Below, one piece after another: positions 55,687 through 63,280 of a stretch of DNA of 64,000 nucleotides. Origin of the DNA: Acidobacteriota bacterium (GTDB lineage Bacteria; Acidobacteriota; Vicinamibacteria; Vicinamibacterales; SCN-69-37); assembly GCA_020853395.1 (NCBI GenBank), contig JADYYY010000011.1:1-64000 (forward strand), read 5' to 3'. The translations under genes were made by a program, and so were the position numbers. The first letter of the stretch is position 1, and each line of letters starts with the position of its first letter. The notes beneath the pieces were generated by a model that did not search any database, was not told where the DNA came from, and worked only from the letters and a program-made list of their open reading frames with translations.

Positions 55687-56460
55687 TCAGTTGGGCCTTG
55701 TCGTGATGAGCCTGAAGGTCGTCACGCGCGAGCTGCTGATTACCGTGACGCGGAACTGGTACCGTCCAGGCGTCGCCAGGTTCGTGCTCATCTCGCGGTA
55801 CTCGCCGTTGCCAGGGTACGGATCGAACACAAGGTCGCCGCGCGAGACCTGATCGCCTGTGGATGGGTTGTAGATTTCCAGGCTGAGCAACGCGTCGTCC
55901 CCGTTGTAAATCAGCAGCGCGTCGACGCGACCTGGTTGAGTGGTGGTGAACTCGAAGACCTTGCATGGGCCGACGTCGAACGAGAAGCTCAGTCCTGAGG
56001 TGCAACGAGTATCGCCACCACTGATCTCTCCAGTGAACGTCTCTGCGCGAACATTCGACCCCACGATCCCGGTGCCCAATACCGGAACCGATGTTTCTCC
56101 GCTGGTCTGATTACCAATGATGCGGAGCGAGCCCGAGTAGGTCGTGGCAGCCTCTGGCGCGAAGACCAGGTGCACGGTCTGTGTCTCGCCGGGAACCAGC
56201 GTCGCTGTTCTCAGCGTCGAGTAGAACCCACTCGGCGCGATGACGTTGGAGATCGTGAGCGTCGCGTTCCCTGAGTTCGTGACGCGATACTCTCGCTGCA
56301 CCTTCGTGCCCACGGTTGTGGCGCTGAAGGTGAGACTGCCGGCGACGCCAAGGACGCGCGTCGTCGAAGGTGTTGGCGTCGGGCTGGGGCCAGTCGGAGA
56401 ACTCTTGCTGCAACCGCTCAACGCGAGCGAGACGGCGAGCAGTGCGGGAAGTAGTTTCAT
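55687..56460 (-). CDS. Lipoprotein with choice-of-anchor/HYDIN-like beta domain
   Basis: A 257-residue protein with lipoprotein signal ending ALSGC (Cys17) and a Ser/Pro/Thr-rich linker (STRVLG starts the domain). Residues 40-130 are an ASPM/HYDIN-like immunoglobulin fold (GSLTFSATTVGTKVQREYRVTNSGNATL). Residues 145-257 are a second beta domain with CTSGLSFSFDVGPCKVFEF (two Cys, probably disulfide), resembling pre-peptidase C-terminal/adhesion modules. It should sit on an outer-membrane or surface face. Part of the tRNA-Lys islet. Confidence 0.82.
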   Translation of the reverse strand: MKLLPALLAVSLALSGCSKSSPTGPSPTPTPSTTRVLGVAGSLTFSATTVGTKVQREYRVTNSGNATLTISNVIAPSGFYSTLRTATLVPGETQTVHLVFAPEAATTYSGSLRIIGNQTSGETSVPVLGTGIVGSNVRAETFTGEISGGDTRCTSGLSFSFDVGPCKVFEFTTTQPGRVDALLIYNGDDALLSLEIYNPSTGDQVSRGDLVFDPYPGNGEYREMSTNLATPGRYQFRVTVISSSRVTTFRLITTRPN

Positions 56461-56478
56461 GGCGTAAGGGGCCCCGTG

Positions 56479-57156
56479 CTACTTCAGGCGCGCCGCGTTG
56501 CGTACAGACCGAATGGAGATGGCATCACACTGCCGCTCGCCATCTGCCGTGACGACGACGAGATTGATGCCGCTGTCGTCGTAGAGATCGCCGGCACGGG
56601 CCCCGTCGAATGTCACCGTTGCCCGGCTGTAATTGACCTCGGCTCCGGCGGCATTCTTCCACTGCCTTGCTTCGAGGCTCGGTTCGCCGCGCTGCTCGAG
56701 CAGCACCTTCTTGCCGATGATCGAGCGAAACATCACCTTCGACACATCGGACGGGAGATTTGGCGCGAGGTCGGAGTCCTCATCCGGCAGGCGAGGTGTT
56801 ACAACCACCGATAGGTCCGGCGTTAGCCATGCTGAATCGACGTCGGTGGCGGTGAACGGTTTGCCGGAGCGTGCGGCATCCCACGCTGCCAGGGCTATCC
56901 GGCCACGCGCCCCGAGAAACAGGATATCGTAGCTGGCCCTGCCAGCGTTCATGGCGCCTTGCACAGCATAGCCAGCGAGACCCAACGCGCCGAGGCCGGA
57001 GGTGCGTTTCGCGGTGCACAGGTAACCCGCCTTTCGCACTTGTCCGGCGCGCCCAAGCGCGATCGCTTTATCGATCTCAGCCTGGGGAAGCGTCTGAGCG
57101 TAAAGGTGGGGTGCGAGCGACAGGCCGATCAGAACGATGGCGACGCGATTCATCAT
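56479..57156 (-). CDS. Exported hypothetical protein of the islet
   Basis: The start at 57156 follows an AGGAG seven or so bases upstream (the next Met codon is 57153) and gives 225 residues. A signal peptide (VAIVLIGLSLAPHLYAQ) precedes an unrecognised domain with a helix (QAEIDKAIALGRAG), GGGL-poor loops and several beta strands (DLSVVVTPRLPDE). One Cys pair is present (YLCTAK and ERQCDAI). Together with the lipoprotein it is cargo of the islet; no function can be offered. Confidence 0.7.
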   Translation of the reverse strand: MMNRVAIVLIGLSLAPHLYAQTLPQAEIDKAIALGRAGQVRKAGYLCTAKRTSGLGALGLAGYAVQGAMNAGRASYDILFLGARGRIALAAWDAARSGKPFTATDVDSAWLTPDLSVVVTPRLPDEDSDLAPNLPSDVSKVMFRSIIGKKVLLEQRGEPSLEARQWKNAAGAEVNYSRATVTFDGARAGDLYDDSGINLVVVTADGERQCDAISIRSVRNAARLK

Positions 57157-57399
57157 GGGAGGGCTCCTGTGTCTAGCCGACCTGACGATGTCGGCCGGTC
57201 TGGTCGTCCACAATCCGTAGGCAGCATGGTGGCGGAAGTGTAACCGGCTCGGACCAGCCGGCGGGACTTTGGCGGGACTGATGTTCCGACAGGCAGGGAA
57301 TGATCAGCAAAACCGCGGTTCAGGCACTCCACTGCCCCGCCCTGCCGTCCGAACAGCAACTGATAGACTTCGCGATACTTAAGCCTGATTCATAGGCGC
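57157..57399. other. Islet-internal spacer
   Basis: No gene is seen between the secreted-protein gene and the right repeat. The sequence is of lower GC than the host and shows no obvious homology or strong hairpin. It presumably holds the promoter of the minus-strand islet genes. Confidence 0.4.
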
Positions 57400-57542
57400 A
57401 CTCTTAATCTGTTGGTTGAAGGTTCGATTCCTTCCGGGCTCACCATTCACTTCGTTCGCTGGTTTCGCTCCGGAAGGCCTCAGGCACGCGGCTCCGCCCT
57501 TCGGGCTCGCCAACGTGCACGATTCCTTCCGGGCTCACCAAC
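57400..57542 (+). repeat. Right direct repeat (attR-like)
   Basis: 143 bases matching 54350-54493. It carries the tRNA-Lys 3' half from the anticodon loop through CCA (57400-57445), then the downstream 95-base segment with the second 21-base tRNA end (57520-57540). The 5' half of the tRNA is absent, so only a partial tRNA sequence is present here. Confidence 0.9.
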
Positions 57543-57639
57543 CTTCTGGAATCAATTGGTTGCCGAGAGGCCCCCAGCCGTCTCCACGATGTCTCCACGC
57601 GGTGAAGCCACCGCGGGCGTCTCGAGCAGCCGAACGGCG

Positions 57640-57753
57640 TCGACCGTCGCCCAACTCTGGTACTTCATGGCCAGCCGCGCCAACCACGAGAAGACGATCG
57701 CGCAGCTGAAGACCGGCCTCGCGTTCCACACCGGACTTGCTCGGGCGGCCTGA
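57640..57753 (+). pseudogene. Transposase C-terminal remnant (IS1380-like)
   Basis: The frame STVAQLWYFMASRANHEKTI, then AQLKTGLAFHTGLARAA, with stop at 57753, resembles the conserved YxxRxxxENxIxELKxGLA segment near the end of IS1380/IS4-type DDE transposases. The frame is continuous leftwards only into the repeat and has no DDE residues. It is a decayed insertion-sequence scrap beside the islet. Confidence 0.5.
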
Positions 57754-57807
57754 GTTCTTGTCCATCAGGGTTGACTTTGGCGGTGACTCTGTCACGTGGG
57801 TTGGACA

Positions 57808-58197
57808 ATGATGAGCCGTATGGCCGCGGGGCTCTTTCCTCGAGCGGGGCGTGTCGCGGTCTTGGCGCTCGCGTTCTCGCCAACCCTTTGGTTCGTGGCG
57901 TTCTGGTTGTTCGTGCTGCGCGCGAGGCTGACACTCGGCCGCTGGCCATTCCCCTACGATCCCGATCCCGAGGATCTTGGCTTCTCCATCCACTACTACT
58001 TCCTCGTGCTGGGGTTCGCGTGGGTGCCGGCCTCGATCATCACGCTCCTGGTCGTTGCTGGCTCGTCCTGGCGAGCGATGAGGGCGGCCGGCGCCCGACC
58101 CTTGTTCGCGACCAGCGTTGCTGTCGCCACGTACGCCGCCACCATTGCGTTTGCCCGGTACGATCCCGGCTGGTTCTTCGCGTGGTTCGGTGACTAG
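57808..58197 (+). CDS. Three-helix membrane protein of unknown function
   Basis: From ATG 57808 (MMSRMAAGLFPRAGRVAVLAL), 129 residues with three hydrophobic helices (about 13-40, 67-88 and 102-122) separated by a polar loop (RARLTLGRWPFPYDPDPEDLG). The lipophilic character and codon use fit a real gene. It lies between the transposase remnant and the kinase gene. No family recognised. Confidence 0.65.
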   Translation: MMSRMAAGLFPRAGRVAVLALAFSPTLWFVAFWLFVLRARLTLGRWPFPYDPDPEDLGFSIHYYFLVLGFAWVPASIITLLVVAGSSWRAMRAAGARPLFATSVAVATYAATIAFARYDPGWFFAWFGD

Positions 58198-58344
58198 CTC
58201 AGCGCGGTTTCGGAAGGCGTCCGGCGGTACGGTCCAGGGCGTAGCGATTCGCCAGAGCGTGTTCTTGGTGTCATCAACGCTGGACCTGCGCAGCCGCTGA
58301 AGGCAGTCTTTCACCCTCCGAGGTGTCGCGAAGTGGCGATGAGC

Positions 58345-60489
58345 TCAGTCCCTCACCGCCGGCTGCAGGCCGAGCTCGGTGAGCAGCGCCGGCCACGCGT
58401 GCGACTTCGAGAGAAACCTTTCGTACGGACGGACGAGAAAGCTCGCGGTTGGCGCGAAGTTCGTCTCGGCAGCCCTGGCGATCCAACTGACGGCCTCGTC
58501 GAATCTCCCGCTCGTCAGGTGATAACAAACTTGGGTGACGGCTGTTCGAGAGGCCGCCGGCGGTTGAGAGGCGAGCAGCTCGCGGGCTCGCGCCTTTTCG
58601 CCCGTCGCGTCGAGCGTGCCGGCCAGAGTCCCGGTCACGTATGGCGAGATGGGGAACAACGCGTAGGCTTTCTCAGCGCTTTCGCAGGCTTCGGCGTGTT
58701 TGCCGTAAGCCGATTGATGCATGGCCAGATGCATCCAGCCGATCGCGAACTGCGGATCCAGTTCGACCGAGCGTTTCCACGCGGCCTCCGCCTCCGCCTC
58801 GAGGCCCAAGCCGTCCAAGGCCACGCCAAGCGCGTGGTAGCTAATCTGGCAAAGCGGATCGTCCTGCAAGACGCGCTGCATCTGCCGCCGTGCTTCTCCG
58901 AGCAGACCCAAAGGCTGCAGATGGAAGCAGGCGTACAAAGACCGGACGTGCCAGTGGACAGCGTCGGTGGACATCGCACTGCGAAACCTGCGCCTGGCCT
59001 CCTCCCAATTGCGTTCATGCAAGCCCGCGACGATTCCCATGACCGCGTGTGCGTGGGCCGACTCAGGGTCGAGTTCCAGCGCACGCACCGCGAAATCGTG
59101 TGCGCGTGCAAAACCGTCATCCGATGGCTCGCCGGACCAGAACTGGGACAGATGATGATCCGCCAGCCCCACGTACGCCAGCGCGTACCGGGGATCCAGC
59201 GCGATGGCTTGCTCCAGACATTCCCGGCTCCTTCGCAGAGACTCCGGCGTGAATCCCCAGAGGAACTGGCGGTGGCGCAGATAGGCTTCGTGCGCTTTCA
59301 GGTTGAGTTGGGGACGCGGCCGGTCGCCAGGCGCGAACCGCAGCTTCAGCTCCCCAACGATGGCCGCCGCGATCTCGTCCTGGATGGCAAAGAGATCCTC
59401 CATGTGGCGGTCATAGCGTTCCGACCACAGATGCATGCCGTCGGCGGCGTGAATCAACTGGGCGGTGACGCGCAGCCGATTGCCCGACCGTCGCACGCTC
59501 CCTTCCAGGATGTTGGTGACGCCCAGAACGTCGGCGATCCTGCGAACGTCCGCATTCTGCCCCTTGAACGCGAACGCGGACGTGCGGGCCGTCACTTTCA
59601 ATCCCGGCACCTTCACGAGACTGTTCATGACGTCTTCCGCGAGACCGTCGCTGAAGTACTCCTGCTCGGGATCGTCGCTCATGTTGACGAACGGCAGCAC
59701 CGCGATGGACGCGGGCGGACGCTCGCGCATCGCCGGGGGCGTCAGGAGCGCCGCCTTCAACTCCGCGGCACTCTGATAGCGCTCGCCGGGGTCCTTCGCC
59801 AGACACTTGCAGACGACGGGATACAGCGTCGAGTCGATCGGCGGCGGATCACTGCTGACGACGGCGTTCAGGGTGTCCAGCAGGGTGGCGCCGGCGAACG
59901 CACGGCGCCCACTCAGCACCTCATAGAGCAGTGCTCCGAAGCTGAAGAAGTCCGAGCGCGCGTCGACCGGTCGGCCGCGGGCCTGCTCGGGTGACATGTA
60001 CGCCGCCGTGCCGACCACCATGCCTGTCGCGGTCTGCGTCGCGTCGAGATCGGACTCCCCGGTCATCTTCGCCAGGCCGAAATCGAGCAGCTTCGCGCCG
60101 CTGTTGGTGACCAGCACGTTGGCCGGCTTCAAATCGCGGTGCAGGATGCCGCGTTTGTGCGCGGCCTCGAGCGCGCCGGCAATCTGCAGGGCCAGGGGCC
60201 GGGCCGCCTCCGCCGAGAGCGGCCCCTGGAGCGGCGCGCCGTCGACGAACTCGAGTACCAGGTAGTCTGGACCGACGTCGAAGATCTGGCAGATGTGGGG
60301 GTGGCCGAGCGCGGCAATCGCGCGCGCTTCGTTCTGGAACCGGTCGGCGCTTTCCGGTTTCAGGCACTTGATCGCGACACTGCGATTCAGCCGGCTGTCG
60401 CGTGCCTTCCACACCTCTCCCATGCCGCCGGCACCGATGGGCGCGAGGATTTCATAGGGGCCGAGCCGCGTTCCTGGAACGATGGACAT
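58345..60489 (-). CDS. Serine/threonine protein kinase with FlgO/TolB-like middle and TPR tail
   Basis: The 714-residue protein begins MSIVPGTRLGPYEILAPIGA, like the kinase at 3892. Residues 12-255 form the kinase: GAGGMG (19-24), Lys41, HRD (Asp119), DFG, and SPEQ. Residues 262-400 resemble the FlgO/adenylate-cyclase-associated module (SIAVLPFVNMSDDPEQEYFS, then LVKVPGLKVTARTSAF), and residues 400-700 carry TPR units. No membrane helix is apparent, so it is cytosolic or membrane-associated through partners. Such kinases control transcription or metabolism by phosphorylating Ser/Thr; substrates are unknown here. Confidence 0.92.
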   Translation of the reverse strand: MSIVPGTRLGPYEILAPIGAGGMGEVWKARDSRLNRSVAIKCLKPESADRFQNEARAIAALGHPHICQIFDVGPDYLVLEFVDGAPLQGPLSAEAARPLALQIAGALEAAHKRGILHRDLKPANVLVTNSGAKLLDFGLAKMTGESDLDATQTATGMVVGTAAYMSPEQARGRPVDARSDFFSFGALLYEVLSGRRAFAGATLLDTLNAVVSSDPPPIDSTLYPVVCKCLAKDPGERYQSAAELKAALLTPPAMRERPPASIAVLPFVNMSDDPEQEYFSDGLAEDVMNSLVKVPGLKVTARTSAFAFKGQNADVRRIADVLGVTNILEGSVRRSGNRLRVTAQLIHAADGMHLWSERYDRHMEDLFAIQDEIAAAIVGELKLRFAPGDRPRPQLNLKAHEAYLRHRQFLWGFTPESLRRSRECLEQAIALDPRYALAYVGLADHHLSQFWSGEPSDDGFARAHDFAVRALELDPESAHAHAVMGIVAGLHERNWEEARRRFRSAMSTDAVHWHVRSLYACFHLQPLGLLGEARRQMQRVLQDDPLCQISYHALGVALDGLGLEAEAEAAWKRSVELDPQFAIGWMHLAMHQSAYGKHAEACESAEKAYALFPISPYVTGTLAGTLDATGEKARARELLASQPPAASRTAVTQVCYHLTSGRFDEAVSWIARAAETNFAPTASFLVRPYERFLSKSHAWPALLTELGLQPAVRD

Positions 60490-60684
60490 CAGGCTTTCTC
60501 GATTCTAGCGTTCCTGCCGTCCATCCGCGCCTAGCGTTCGACTCGGTCACACAAGCTTCGATCGAGGACTGCGCTCGAAGGCAAAGATGGCGATTTCGTT
60601 GAGCGGATAGACGTCCGAAATCAAGATCACGGCCACGTCGGCCATGGCGTTGACGAAACCTAGCGGTAGGTTCACGATCGTCAG

Positions 60685-60870
60685 GTGACCTGGGCCGAGG
60701 TAATCCGAAAGCTGAAGGCCGCGGGTTTCGTGGAGGTCCGGTCAGGGAAAGGCAGCCATCTGCTGATGAAGCACCCCACGAGCGGCAAGGAAGTGTGGGT
60801 CACTGTGCACACCGAGAAAGATGCAGGGCGGCTCGGGAATCGCATCCTGCGTGAGGCAGGTGTCGAATGA
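60685..60870 (+). CDS. hicA: HicA-type mRNA interferase toxin
   Basis: A 61-residue dsRBD-fold protein starting at GTG 60685: TWAEVIRKLKAAGFVEVR, then SGKGSHLLMKHP with the catalytic His in the GSH motif, and the EKDAGRLGNRILREAG helix. HicA cleaves mRNA and tmRNA. The antitoxin HicB gene overlaps by four bases (60867-60870). The toxin-first order is normal for HicAB. No strong ribosome site precedes it. Confidence 0.92.
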   Translation: MTWAEVIRKLKAAGFVEVRSGKGSHLLMKHPTSGKEVWVTVHTEKDAGRLGNRILREAGVE

Positions 60871-61217
60871 CGATGCTCTATCCGATTGTCCTGGAAACCG
60901 AAGAGAGCGGAGCGGTCAGCGCCTACGTGCCAGGACTGCCTGTGTATGCGGCGGCCGATACCGATGCGAAAGCAGAGCGCGCCATTCGCTCCCTGCTGAC
61001 GGCGTACCTGCACGCCCATCCGGCCAGTCGACCAGACGCGCGGGTGCGGGTGGCACGCGTCACCAACCGCGGAAAGAAGACGGTCGACATCGTTGGCGTT
61101 GCCGCCCTGGTGGGCGGAAAGCGCACCGCGGCGAAAGCGCGCGCGTCGAGGGCCAACGGCCGGTTCGGAGGTCGTCCTGCGAAGAACGCGGCCACGCGGA
61201 CGAAAGCCTCGCGCTGA
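60867..61217 (+). CDS. hicB: HicB-type antitoxin
   Basis: The 116-residue partner starts within the HicA stop. Residues 1-50 show the degraded RNase H-like HicB fold (LYPIVLETEESGAVSAYVPGLPV). The usual C-terminal DNA-binding ribbon or HTH is not evident; instead the C-terminal 40 residues are Ala/Lys/Arg-rich (GKRTAAKARASRANGRFGGR), a low-complexity basic tail that may bind DNA. It should neutralise HicA and repress the operon. Confidence 0.88.
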   Translation: MTMLYPIVLETEESGAVSAYVPGLPVYAAADTDAKAERAIRSLLTAYLHAHPASRPDARVRVARVTNRGKKTVDIVGVAALVGGKRTAAKARASRANGRFGGRPAKNAATRTKASR

Positions 61218-61224
61218 GGCAGCC

Positions 61225-61250
61225 ACGCGAGATTGGCTGCTCACGCCGCG
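61225..61250. repeat. 26-bp direct repeat flanking the VapBC locus, left copy
   Basis: ACGCGAGATTGG, then CTGCTCACGCCGCG, matches 62225-62250 in 23 of 26 positions. The copies are exactly 1000 bp apart and bracket vapC and vapB. Confidence 0.5.
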
Positions 61251-61386
61251 CGCTCTGCCCTTCGACCTGCCGTAACCAGCTCCGGCGCCGATCCCAGCCC
61301 GCGAAACTTCAGCGTCTGCCAGAGTGTCATGAGCTCCCTTGCCGTCGGCGTCGTCGCGCTACCCACGGTGGAGATCATCGATCTCG

Positions 61387-61818
61387 TCACGGATTGTTCC
61401 TGCGCTGCCGCCGATCCGCCGCTGGTCCCTTCCAGTCCTCGACTTTCAAACCAGGCACTCGCTGGAATTCGCTGGTGTTGTGGGTGACGAGCGTCAGCTC
61501 GCGAGCCTTGGCCTGGCCTGCAATCAAGACGTCGTACGGACCAATCGGCGTTCCCTTCGACGCGAGCTGTGCTCGGACTTGCCCGGCCTGCCGGGCATCC
61601 TCCTCATCGAACTCCAACACCGGGAACTGCAGCGCGTCCACACGGGCGACATTCTGTTCTACCCGTTGACTCTTGAACGCTCCGTAGTACAGCTCGTGCA
61701 TGACGACCGCCGGCACACCGAAATCGCGGGGCGCGTGGCGACGAACGCGTCTGGCGATCGGCGACGTCGTGTCGTTCAGTAGGGCAATGATGGCGTTCGC
61801 GTCCAGGAGATACCTCAT
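61387..61818 (-). CDS. vapC: VapC-type PIN ribonuclease toxin
   Basis: From the ATG at 61818 the product is 143 residues, starting MRYLLDANAIIALLND with the first acidic residue at Asp6. Further PIN residues follow: Glu in VVMHELYYGAF, Asp in IGPYDVLIAG, and the late polar Asn in LVTHNTSEFQR. These match the VapC subgroup that cleaves initiator tRNA or rRNA. The ATG overlaps the vapB stop (TAATG). C-terminal residues beyond 135 are Arg/Asn-rich. The toxin looks intact. Confidence 0.9.
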   Translation of the reverse strand: MRYLLDANAIIALLNDTTSPIARRVRRHAPRDFGVPAVVMHELYYGAFKSQRVEQNVARVDALQFPVLEFDEEDARQAGQVRAQLASKGTPIGPYDVLIAGQAKARELTLVTHNTSEFQRVPGLKVEDWKGPAADRRQRRNNP

Positions 61819-62063
61819 TAGCGGAACACCGTGCCGAGCCCGGGCCGCTCCGTCCCCTCGGGCTGTTCGCGGACAGCCGACGCGAAGTCTTCGTCGACGT
61901 CGCCTGCGAGGGCATCGAGCCACTCCCATGATTCGGGAATCGGTTCGAGCACGATCGCCCGGCCACGTCGTCGGATCCGGACTTCGCCGGCTTCGACGCG
62001 GAAGGCACGCGGCAGCCTCACGGCCTGCGATCGTCCCGACCAGAAGACCTTGGCCGTTTCCAT
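61818..62063 (-). CDS. vapB: VapB-type AbrB-fold antitoxin
   Basis: The ATG at 62063 (METAKVFWSGRSQAVRLPRA) is preceded by GGAG with seven-base spacing, giving 81 residues. It has the SpoVT/AbrB fold in residues 1-45 (RVEAGEVRIRRRGRAIVLEP) and an acidic tail (LAGDVDEDFASAVREQP) for toxin neutralisation. A longer frame upstream has no support. Operator-like repeats ATATACCAC lie 18 bases upstream. The order VapB-VapC with TAATG overlap is classical. Confidence 0.9.
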   Translation of the reverse strand: METAKVFWSGRSQAVRLPRAFRVEAGEVRIRRRGRAIVLEPIPESWEWLDALAGDVDEDFASAVREQPEGTERPGLGTVFR

Positions 62064-62080
62064 TGTCAGCTCCGTTTGAG

Positions 62081-62102
62081 ATATACCACACGAATATACC
62101 AC
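62081..62102 (-). promoter_or_regulatory. Direct-repeat operator candidate of VapBC
   Basis: ATATACCAC occurs at 62081-62089 and 62094-62102, nine bases each, four apart (13-bp pitch), read as GTGGTATAT on the vapB strand. The TATAT cores may double as -10 elements. The 9+4 geometry equals that of the unrelated Phd/PIN pair at 7251-7272. Confidence 0.55.
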
Positions 62103-62224
62103 GGACGTCTCGAGCTTCTCGGGGCGGACACGCGTCGGGACGCGTGTCGGAACGTTGAGCCCGGACGAACTGAAGGCGCTCATCGCTCGGTGTTCGTCTT
62201 CTCGGGCTGGCGGAGACAGAAGCG

Positions 62225-62250
62225 ACGCAAGATTGGTCGCTCACGCCGCG
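62225..62250. repeat. 26-bp direct repeat flanking the VapBC locus, right copy
   Basis: ACGCAAGATTGG, then TCGCTCACGCCGCG, differs from the left copy (61225-61250) at three positions. It ends 15 bases before the stop codon of the XRE-family gene. Confidence 0.5.
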
Positions 62251-62265
62251 AACGCGTACAGGGAA

Positions 62266-62553
62266 TCATCCAACGGGCTGCGGCTCGAACACGATCCGCA
62301 GCCGCGTGTGCGTCGCATGCGCGAAGCGCTCCAGTGCGTCCGTTGACGGACGCACCCGTCCTCCTTCGATGCGCGCGATGTAGGACTGCGAGGTCTTCAT
62401 GCGCTTGGCCAACTGCGCCTGCGACAGACCGGCCGCAGTGCGGGCCTCGATCAACGCACGGGCGAGGTCGAACTTCTCCCCTAGCGCATCATAGGCGTCC
62501 TCGTAGTCGGCGTCCTTGCTCCATCGGCGATGGAGGTCGCTGATCTTCGTCAC
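62266..62553 (-). CDS. XRE-family HTH antitoxin-like protein
   Basis: The likely start is GTG 62553 (TKISDLHRRWSKDADYEDAY), giving 95 residues. The HTH is clear: ARTAAGLSQAQLAKRMKTSQ, then SYIARIEGGRVRPSTDALERFA. This is the HigA-like antitoxin group that usually follows a RelE/HigB toxin. The four bases before it (GTGA) belong to a possible upstream frame ending FVAFFDKDVKR, but no toxin body precedes; the DNA upstream is the TrkA-like gene. It is probably an orphan antitoxin or stand-alone repressor. Confidence 0.82.
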   Translation of the reverse strand: MTKISDLHRRWSKDADYEDAYDALGEKFDLARALIEARTAAGLSQAQLAKRMKTSQSYIARIEGGRVRPSTDALERFAHATHTRLRIVFEPQPVG

Positions 62554-62578
62554 CGCTTCACGTCCTTGTCGAAGAACG

Positions 62579-63280
62579 CTACGAACGCCGAGAGGTCGCC
62601 TCCGCCGCGGCCGGAGCCGTGAGGGCGGTGATCGCATGGCTCACTTCATCGCGTTGTGCGACGAGCAACACGGTCGTGCCGGCGTCGATGACCGACGATC
62701 CGCGCGGCGCTTCGACGCCGCCACCCTCACGATAGAGCGCGGCGAAGACGCCGGACTTCGGGAAGTCCGGCCGAGCCGCCAGCTCCATCACGCTGCGGCC
62801 AGCCGCGACGCTGCCGGCGGGAATCGTCAGCTCGAACGCGATGGCCGTGCCGTCGCCGATGAGCATCGCGTGACGGATGGCATCGTGCTCGACGGCCATC
62901 GCGATCGCGCCGGTGATGAGATCGGTCTCCGACAGCACGCGATCGATCCCGGCCTTCGCGTAGATCGACCGGTAGGCGTTGTCCCGCATCCGCACCATCA
63001 CCCGTTCGACGCCGGCGGAGCGGGCGAGGAGCGCGACCGCGAGGTTGTCGGCGTCGCGCCGCAGCATCGCGACGACGATGTCCATCTGCCCGATCGCGGC
63101 ATCGTCGAGCACCTCGGCCGTCGTGGCATCCCCGGCGATGGCCACGAGCCCGAACTGCTCGGAGGCGCGGCGGGCGACCATCGCGTCGGTGTCCACGATG
63201 GTGACCGCGTGTCCCATGCGCGACAACTGGACCGCGACCTCGAGGCCGGCCCGGCCCGCGCCGACCATGAGAATCTTCAT
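62579..63280 (-). CDS. TrkA-like NAD-binding K+/cation transport regulator
   Basis: A 233-residue RCK protein. The TrkA-N Rossmann domain (MKILMVGAGRAGLEVAVQL, and DTDAMVARRASEQFG) contains GxGxxG. A shorter TrkA-C region follows from about 150 (AIAFELTIPAGSVAAGRSVM). It binds NAD(H) or nucleotides and gates a cation channel or antiporter. It shares four bases (63277-63280) with the stop of the CPA1 antiporter, so the pair is co-translated and the protein probably regulates that antiporter. No integral channel is fused. Confidence 0.9.
   Translation of the reverse strand: MKILMVGAGRAGLEVAVQLSRMGHAVTIVDTDAMVARRASEQFGLVAIAGDATTAEVLDDAAIGQMDIVVAMLRRDADNLAVALLARSAGVERVMVRMRDNAYRSIYAKAGIDRVLSETDLITGAIAMAVEHDAIRHAMLIGDGTAIAFELTIPAGSVAAGRSVMELAARPDFPKSGVFAALYREGGGVEAPRGSSVIDAGTTVLLVAQRDEVSHAITALTAPAAAEATSRRS

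Larger units (their letters stand above)
54350..57542. mobile_element. 3.2-kb islet integrated at the 3' half of tRNA-Lys(CUU)
   Basis: The islet is bounded by near-identical direct repeats (54350-54493 and 57400-57542) that begin in the anticodon loop of tRNA-Lys and run past its CCA. Between them are recombinase fragments, a lipoprotein gene and a secreted protein gene, all on the minus strand, with lower GC than the host. The layout is that of an integrative element; the recombinase is incomplete, so it is probably immobile now. Confidence 0.8.

Noticed and set aside
57535-58314. A 259-codon minus-strand frame
   Set aside because: It crosses the membrane-protein gene antisense and the transposase remnant; Arg/Glu/Gly-rich composition without motifs.
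62537-62579. Possible toxin ending FVAFFDKDVKR before the XRE gene
   Set aside because: Upstream the frame runs through the TrkA-like gene in an Arg/Gly-rich shadow, with no toxin body or start; too little to call a gene.
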